Made by a program: the position numbers and the translations under genes
NCBI GenBank assembly: GCA_035236585.1
Contig: CP141127.1
Span: 50,420,001-50,484,000 of the forward strand
Source: Warburgia ugandensis
Lineage: Eukaryota; Streptophyta; Magnoliopsida; Canellales; Canellaceae
DNA length: 64,000 bases
Direction: 5' to 3'
In this document: piece by piece, positions 59,897-64,000 of the stretch
Layout of the letters: every line of letters starts with the position of its first letter
Position numbering within the stretch: position 1 is the first letter of the stretch
The notes under the pieces: generated by a model
Told to the model about the DNA's origin: nothing
What the model saw: only the letters and a program-made list of their open reading frames with translations
Databases searched by the model: none

Positions 59897-61023
59897 CTAT
59901 ATCTAATTAGGCTTAGGTACAGTTAATAAACAATTAAGTTGAAGTATCTAATTAGAAAATATTGTTGAAGATGATGGTATGAAAAGATATATACCTTGGA
60001 TTCTATGGGAATGACAAATTTCTCTAGCCAAGTGACATAATATGCAACAGCCTACCCAACTGTAAAAATATTGTCCATTTCTAAAGGAAATGTTAGGTAA
60101 GTTTTGCATTCAAAGCTATAGTTATAGGCACACACTTACTGTGTGGTGGCATACTATTTCCATGCAAAACAATTGATTCAAGCTCATAGCATGAACCATT
60201 GTGATGATGTTTTGATGGATATTGAAGGCCAATGAGCATTGACCCACCTACAAATCAGAAATGCATCATACATTAGAAAGGTGGAGATAGGAGAATTACA
60301 TGGATATCATCATTGGTAGTAGTGCTACTTAGAGTTCTTGTAGTTTCACTTTCTTGGGTATGTATCTCGTACAAAATTTAATCAGAAGAATATGATCAGT
60401 TTGATTAATTTATGTATAAAATTCAAAGTAGTCAAGGGTAGATATGTACAAACAATTACAATGTGAGTAGCAATTTCTGCAATAGCTTCTACTTTAAATG
60501 TTTGGGTGTTATGGCTTGCCGAATGCGCTATCTTTGAGAGGACAGCAAGGTCGATGTGATCCATAGTCCTAACTTTCTTTTACTGTTTAGTGAGACACTA
60601 TAGTTAGGTAATGAAACATATAATTTGAAATTTCTTCCAAATGGGTGTAGCCCAACTTGAAGAGGTAGTGCTGCATGTGATGTGTGACATATTGACCTAA
60701 CTATAGTTAATTCAATTATTTGCCTACACAATTATTTGTACATACATAATTAAGTGTAATAAGATTTTATATATAATTAATTCAATATTAGCACATAGCT
60801 CAAATTCAGTAGACATATTGAACTTTACAAATTCATTCCATACATTTGATCAGCAGCATCAGAGTAAATGGCAGATACTATGTACAACCTTGATGGATCA
60901 TCTATATTTGGAACTATGTGACTAAGAACAAGGTAGTTCTTCCATTTTGTCCATTCTTATCATCTCCTTGCAAAGCACACATCTTCTTCTCTTAAAGTAC
61001 CTCAACAATAGTCTACAAAGTAG

Positions 61024-61152
61024 AATCAAGCACATTACTATATTTGAAAATAAGAAGATAAGGTGCATACTACATTATATAATACATAAATCAAGCACAT
61101 TATTGTATTTGAAAATAAGAAGGTATGGTACATACTACATTATATAATATGT
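61024..61152. repeat. 65-bp tandem duplication in CACTA copy 1
   Basis: Two units of about 65 bp (aatcaagcacattactatat … and aatcaagcacattattgtat …) with few differences. It lies in a probable intron just after the Ptta-like exon. Confidence 0.85.
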
Positions 61153-61445
61153 AATAATTTGCATACCTTCACCATCTCCCATATTGAATCTCTAATTGTT
61201 GATGACACATGTATCTAATCATCAATCATGATAGGCACAATGCTTCTTACTATAGAGTAAAGGAAACTAATATAAGATGTTGAATTGTCACCTATATCAT
61301 GCCCCTTACTATTGTACTAGGTAGCTTCTTTTGTTCCCTTTGACATCCTCTTAATAACCCTTTCCATTATTGTTCATCCTTTGCTCTTTCTCTTTCAAGT
61401 ACTGCTCAGGTTGGCCTCTTGTTCATATTCTTCATGTTCCATCTT
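61140..61445 (-). pseudogene. Ptta/En-Spm-type transposase-associated domain, exon with stops
   Basis: The minus strand from the Met at about 61443 reads MEHEEYEQEANL, then MERVIKRMSKGTKEAT, a stop, YNSKGHDIGDNSTSYISFL, YSIVRSIVPIMIDD, a stop, IHVSSTIRDSIWEMVK, and a possible splice donor (gtatgc). The pattern [FY]-N-x-x-G-x-x-[IV]-G-[DE]-N-S … S-x-[IV]-[GR]-x-x-V-P-[IV] … D-W-x-x-V … [IL]-W-x-x-[VL] is that of the plant Ptta/En/Spm transposon protein family. At least the second stop stands where the family has Trp (TGG to TAG). Found only in copy 1; in copy 2 the equivalent would be beyond the window. Confidence 0.7.
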
Positions 61446-62079
61446 TACTATAAATGAAAACACAATGGAATAAGATCAATGAATCAAATATCCATGAAAT
61501 GCATTTAAAGAACATAAACTAGGATAAATTTCTTGTAATGTCTTTTTAATAGATTTTCCTCAGCTTGGGTTTCGTGTGATTTTGTAGTTTAAAGCAACAC
61601 TACTACACAGGAGCTTTTAAAATTGGTTAAAAACATTAATAGAAGTCGATCAAAAAATGACTTCTATCAAGCTGATTTGGAAAATCAGTACAAAAGATGT
61701 AAGAAAAAATGACTTTAAAAACCTAATTTTTAAAGTCAATTAGGAAATGACTTTAAAAATGATGACTTTTGAAGCAGTTTGGAAGCGACTTTAAAAGTTA
61801 TGATTTTTAAAGTTGTTTACTAAACAAATTTAAAAATTAGGTTTTTAAAGTCATTTCTTAAGTGACTTTAAAAGCTACTCTTTTTTACTTTGCAATTACT
61901 ACTTGTATTTGTACATTCAATGTACCATTCGCTACAATTTTCTTGCAATCTTTATACACATGAAAAAGAAACATACATTCACTTCCATATTAGGTATAAA
62001 ATATCCAAATTCATCATCTATTCACATCTATTTTATTAAGACTTGGTAAATGAAACCATAATACATTTACTATAACATC

Positions 62080-62465
62080 CACATTCACTTCATTTACGTC
62101 CATACACATACCCATTTACTTTTAGACTCCAAGTTCCCCTCATTCATCATCTCACAAAATTTATATATTGCAATTAAAATAATGAAAACTCGAAGAACAC
62201 ATGCATATTAGGAAAATGCAACCTCCATATTCACTTCATTTATAGGTCCGTACACACACCAATTTACTTCTACATTCCAAGTTCCACTCATTCATCCCAT
62301 AAAAAATATATATTTTAATGAAATTGTGAAAACTAAAAGAATGCATGCATAGTGAGAAAAATTAACCTCCATATTCACTTCATCCATACTTACTTATTTA
62401 CATCCACACTCAATGTTCCAATCAATGGAAATATTGAAAACTAAAAGTACACATGCATATCAATA
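62080..62465. repeat. Three imperfect ~125-bp tandem repeats in CACTA copy 2
   Basis: Units share catttacttctacattccaa, ctcattcatc, aaaaaatatatat, gaaaactaaaag and acatgcatat in order. Copy 1 has a single unit at about 58740-58860, so the array grew in copy 2 or shrank in copy 1. Confidence 0.8.
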
Positions 62466-63119
62466 AAAAAACTTCTAATTGAAACTCATTAAATACTCAA
62501 TCCATTTGCTTCATATTTCATTGAGGTTTGCTTTGGAGTTACTATTCTTGTTTACAATTCAGATAAAATATATTTAATTCAATTCACATTATTTTATTTG
62601 GAACCATAAAAAATTGTGAAAAATACAAGATTATTAAGAGTAAAAATTATCTTACCTTTCTGAATTGGGAGACAGCAACACCAACAAATATTAGGGGCCA
62701 TATGTATCTCATCAAATAGTACCCACACTCCCAATCAAACTATTGTCTAGGGTACTATGCAATAAGGAAAATAAAAAGGATCAATAAATATCATTTATAA
62801 CATTGTAAGTTTAATTAGTTATAAAATAGAGTAATTAACTATTTTCTATACCATATTAGTCTTCCAAGTGAGTTTCAATGGTTGCACAATTTCGGTCTAT
62901 TAGCTCATGTTAACCATGCACTACAAATTTAAATTTCAAATGCATTATAGGTGGATAAACATTACTTATCTACACATAATACATGAAAAGAATAAAAGCT
63001 TACTTATTTATAATTTCTACCAGGGTAGGATGGATGCGAGATATATAAGAATAAAAAAACAAAGTGTGCTACTGTGCACATCTAAAACAAGTAGCATCCA
63101 ATGAGCCATATATGTACAT

Positions 63120-63362
63120 TCATATGAATTGGAACTTAAGTTGATAATCCCTAAGTATATAATAACTTGACAAGAAAACAAGAAAATTAAAACTTACCCA
63201 ATATTGTAGGGAAATCATTAAGCTCTGCCCCATGGAGGACCAGAATAACCCTAGTAAAATATCATCAACATGCCTCTCTATCGGCCATTGGTCCACTACT
63301 CCACAAATGATGCTGGGGTAAAGGAATTGGTAAAACATACCCTCGACCTCAAAATGGCTCAC
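63120..63362 (-). pseudogene. CACTA copy 2 internal coding remnant
   Basis: An 80-codon minus-strand frame homologous to 59636-59896 over about 40 residues (YQF…P.[SI]IC … [EQ]QW…ER.V.D.L.G.F). Flanked by possible splice signals (cttacc on the plus strand near 63195). Function unknown. A further short homologous stretch at 63764-63997 (LEALAILIEFM) pairs with about 60000-60030 in copy 1. Confidence 0.45.
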
Positions 63363-64000
63363 TCAAGAAGCTGCATAAAAGAAATAATTATTACCTAATG
63401 AAAATATACATATAATGTCAAGTATTTTATAAGCATATGTTTTCATATACCCCATGTAGGAGCAAAGTTAGGGTTCTTGAGTTGATCCTATAGGAAAACT
63501 AATAATAAGTCCTTTTCTATAAGTGGCCCTTCAACAACATCATCATTAAATACTCCCTCCTTGATTCATGTCGAGTTGATTGCCCTATTTTAGTTGATGA
63601 GTCCATAGATTAACCTTAGGGATAGAGCGTGTTAGGTGGGGCTTCCACATGATCCTTAAATGGCTATTATAAAAGATATAGAGTTTTTTAGTTAATTAAT
63701 ATTGATAAATGAAGACAATCAAATTTATGATGGAAAAAACAAACATAGATACATGTACCTGCTCTATTGGTATGATAGTGGTTGATGGTGCAGCACAGGT
63801 GATGTCGATGGCACTTGCTGTTGCTGATTAAACTTATGAAGATAATAAACAATTAAATTGTGGTCTCTAGCTAAAAATTGTTGTTGAGGAAGGTAGTATG
63901 ATAAGATATATACCATGAATTCTATGAGAATGGCAAGTGCCTCTAGCCAAGTGATGTGATATGCAAATGTTTTCCCAAGAGTTATAATAGTTTTCATGTC

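Larger units (their letters stand above)
57977..61597 (-). mobile_element. CACTA (En/Spm-like) transposon copy 1
   Basis: The left end is CACTATTAGATAGGAGGGTTTT, matching the start of copy 2 (CACTACTACACAGGAGCTTTTA at 61598). A field of short ACTTTAAAAGT-type repeats follows (57990-58410). Internal sequence is shared with copy 2 over at least 2 kb (58400-60080 with 61860-64000). Near the right end the minus strand encodes a Ptta/En-Spm-type domain (61140-61445), so coding runs from right to left. A clean inverted right terminus was not found; tttgtagtt at about 61581 may be its remnant. Length about 3.6 kb, so a deletion derivative compared with autonomous elements (usually over 8 kb). Confidence 0.75.
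61598..64000 (-). mobile_element. CACTA (En/Spm-like) transposon copy 2, runs off window
   Basis: Starts CACTACTACACAGGAG at 61598 and has its own subterminal motif field to about 61880 (gactttaaaaacctaattttt…, cattaagtgactttaaaagc and similar). It then follows copy 1 in the same order: 62500-62820 matches 58900-59250, 63120-63362 matches 59636-59896, and 63900-64000 matches 59990-60090. Same orientation as copy 1, only a few bases from the presumed end of that copy. Sequence divergence is considerable, so the two are not a recent duplication. Confidence 0.75.

Overview
This is plant nuclear DNA, almost certainly from a flowering plant, and it is nearly all transposable elements. The clues are Tekay/Del-type Ty3/gypsy chromovirus polyproteins with an initiator-tRNA-Met primer site, an Athila-like gag with a tRNA-Asp-like primer site, En/Spm (CACTA) transposon copies, and the 3' end of a class III peroxidase, a family confined to land plants. 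I could not name the species. I see no intact host gene, tRNA, rRNA or CRISPR array.

Layout. 1-5986: right half of a minus-strand Tekay-like element (element 0), with decayed gag-pol, primer site and 5' LTR. 5987-12451: an older, heavily decayed plus-strand gypsy element; element 0 abuts its 5' LTR tail and the next element is inserted in its 3' LTR. 12452-13394 plus 39051-43086: a minus-strand element made of two LTRs (A and B) with only about 400 bp between them. 13395-39050: a 25.7 kb composite of one Tekay/Del family, inserted into LTR A with a perfect 5-bp target-site duplication (aaggg at 13390-13394 and 39051-39055). It reads LTR I - pol copy 1 - LTR II (truncated) - pol copy 2 - LTR III - inverted block - LTR IV fragment - gag-pol copy 3 - LTR stub and LTR V - pol copy 4 - LTR VI, all on the minus strand except the inverted block. 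43088-43459: peroxidase pseudogene fragment touching truncated LTR B. 43970-57524: Athila-like LTRs and gag remnants, plus an RNase H-like fragment. 57977-64000: two CACTA copies in the same orientation, the second running off the window.

How the parts relate. No copy in the composite is autonomous. Copies 1 and 2 share the same gag deletion with the same 6-nt filler. Copy 3 keeps gag but has a 20-bp deletion, nonsense codons and half an integrase. Copy 4 keeps half of RT, RNase H and integrase-chromodomain. Together they cover every domain: gag, CCHC knuckle, protease, RT, RNase H, HHCC/DDE integrase and C-terminal chromodomain. Most disabling point changes are C-to-T nonsense codons, as expected in methylated heterochromatin.

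The most interesting material is structural. There is a multi-LTR tandem composite, a 5-bp target duplication (tgaga) whose two halves now lie 9.5 kb apart in opposite orientation, and breakpoints that repeatedly fall at hairpin-forming sequences in the LTR. I found no new protein system. All calls come from reading the sequence; no alignment or search was run, so identity levels are stated only qualitatively.
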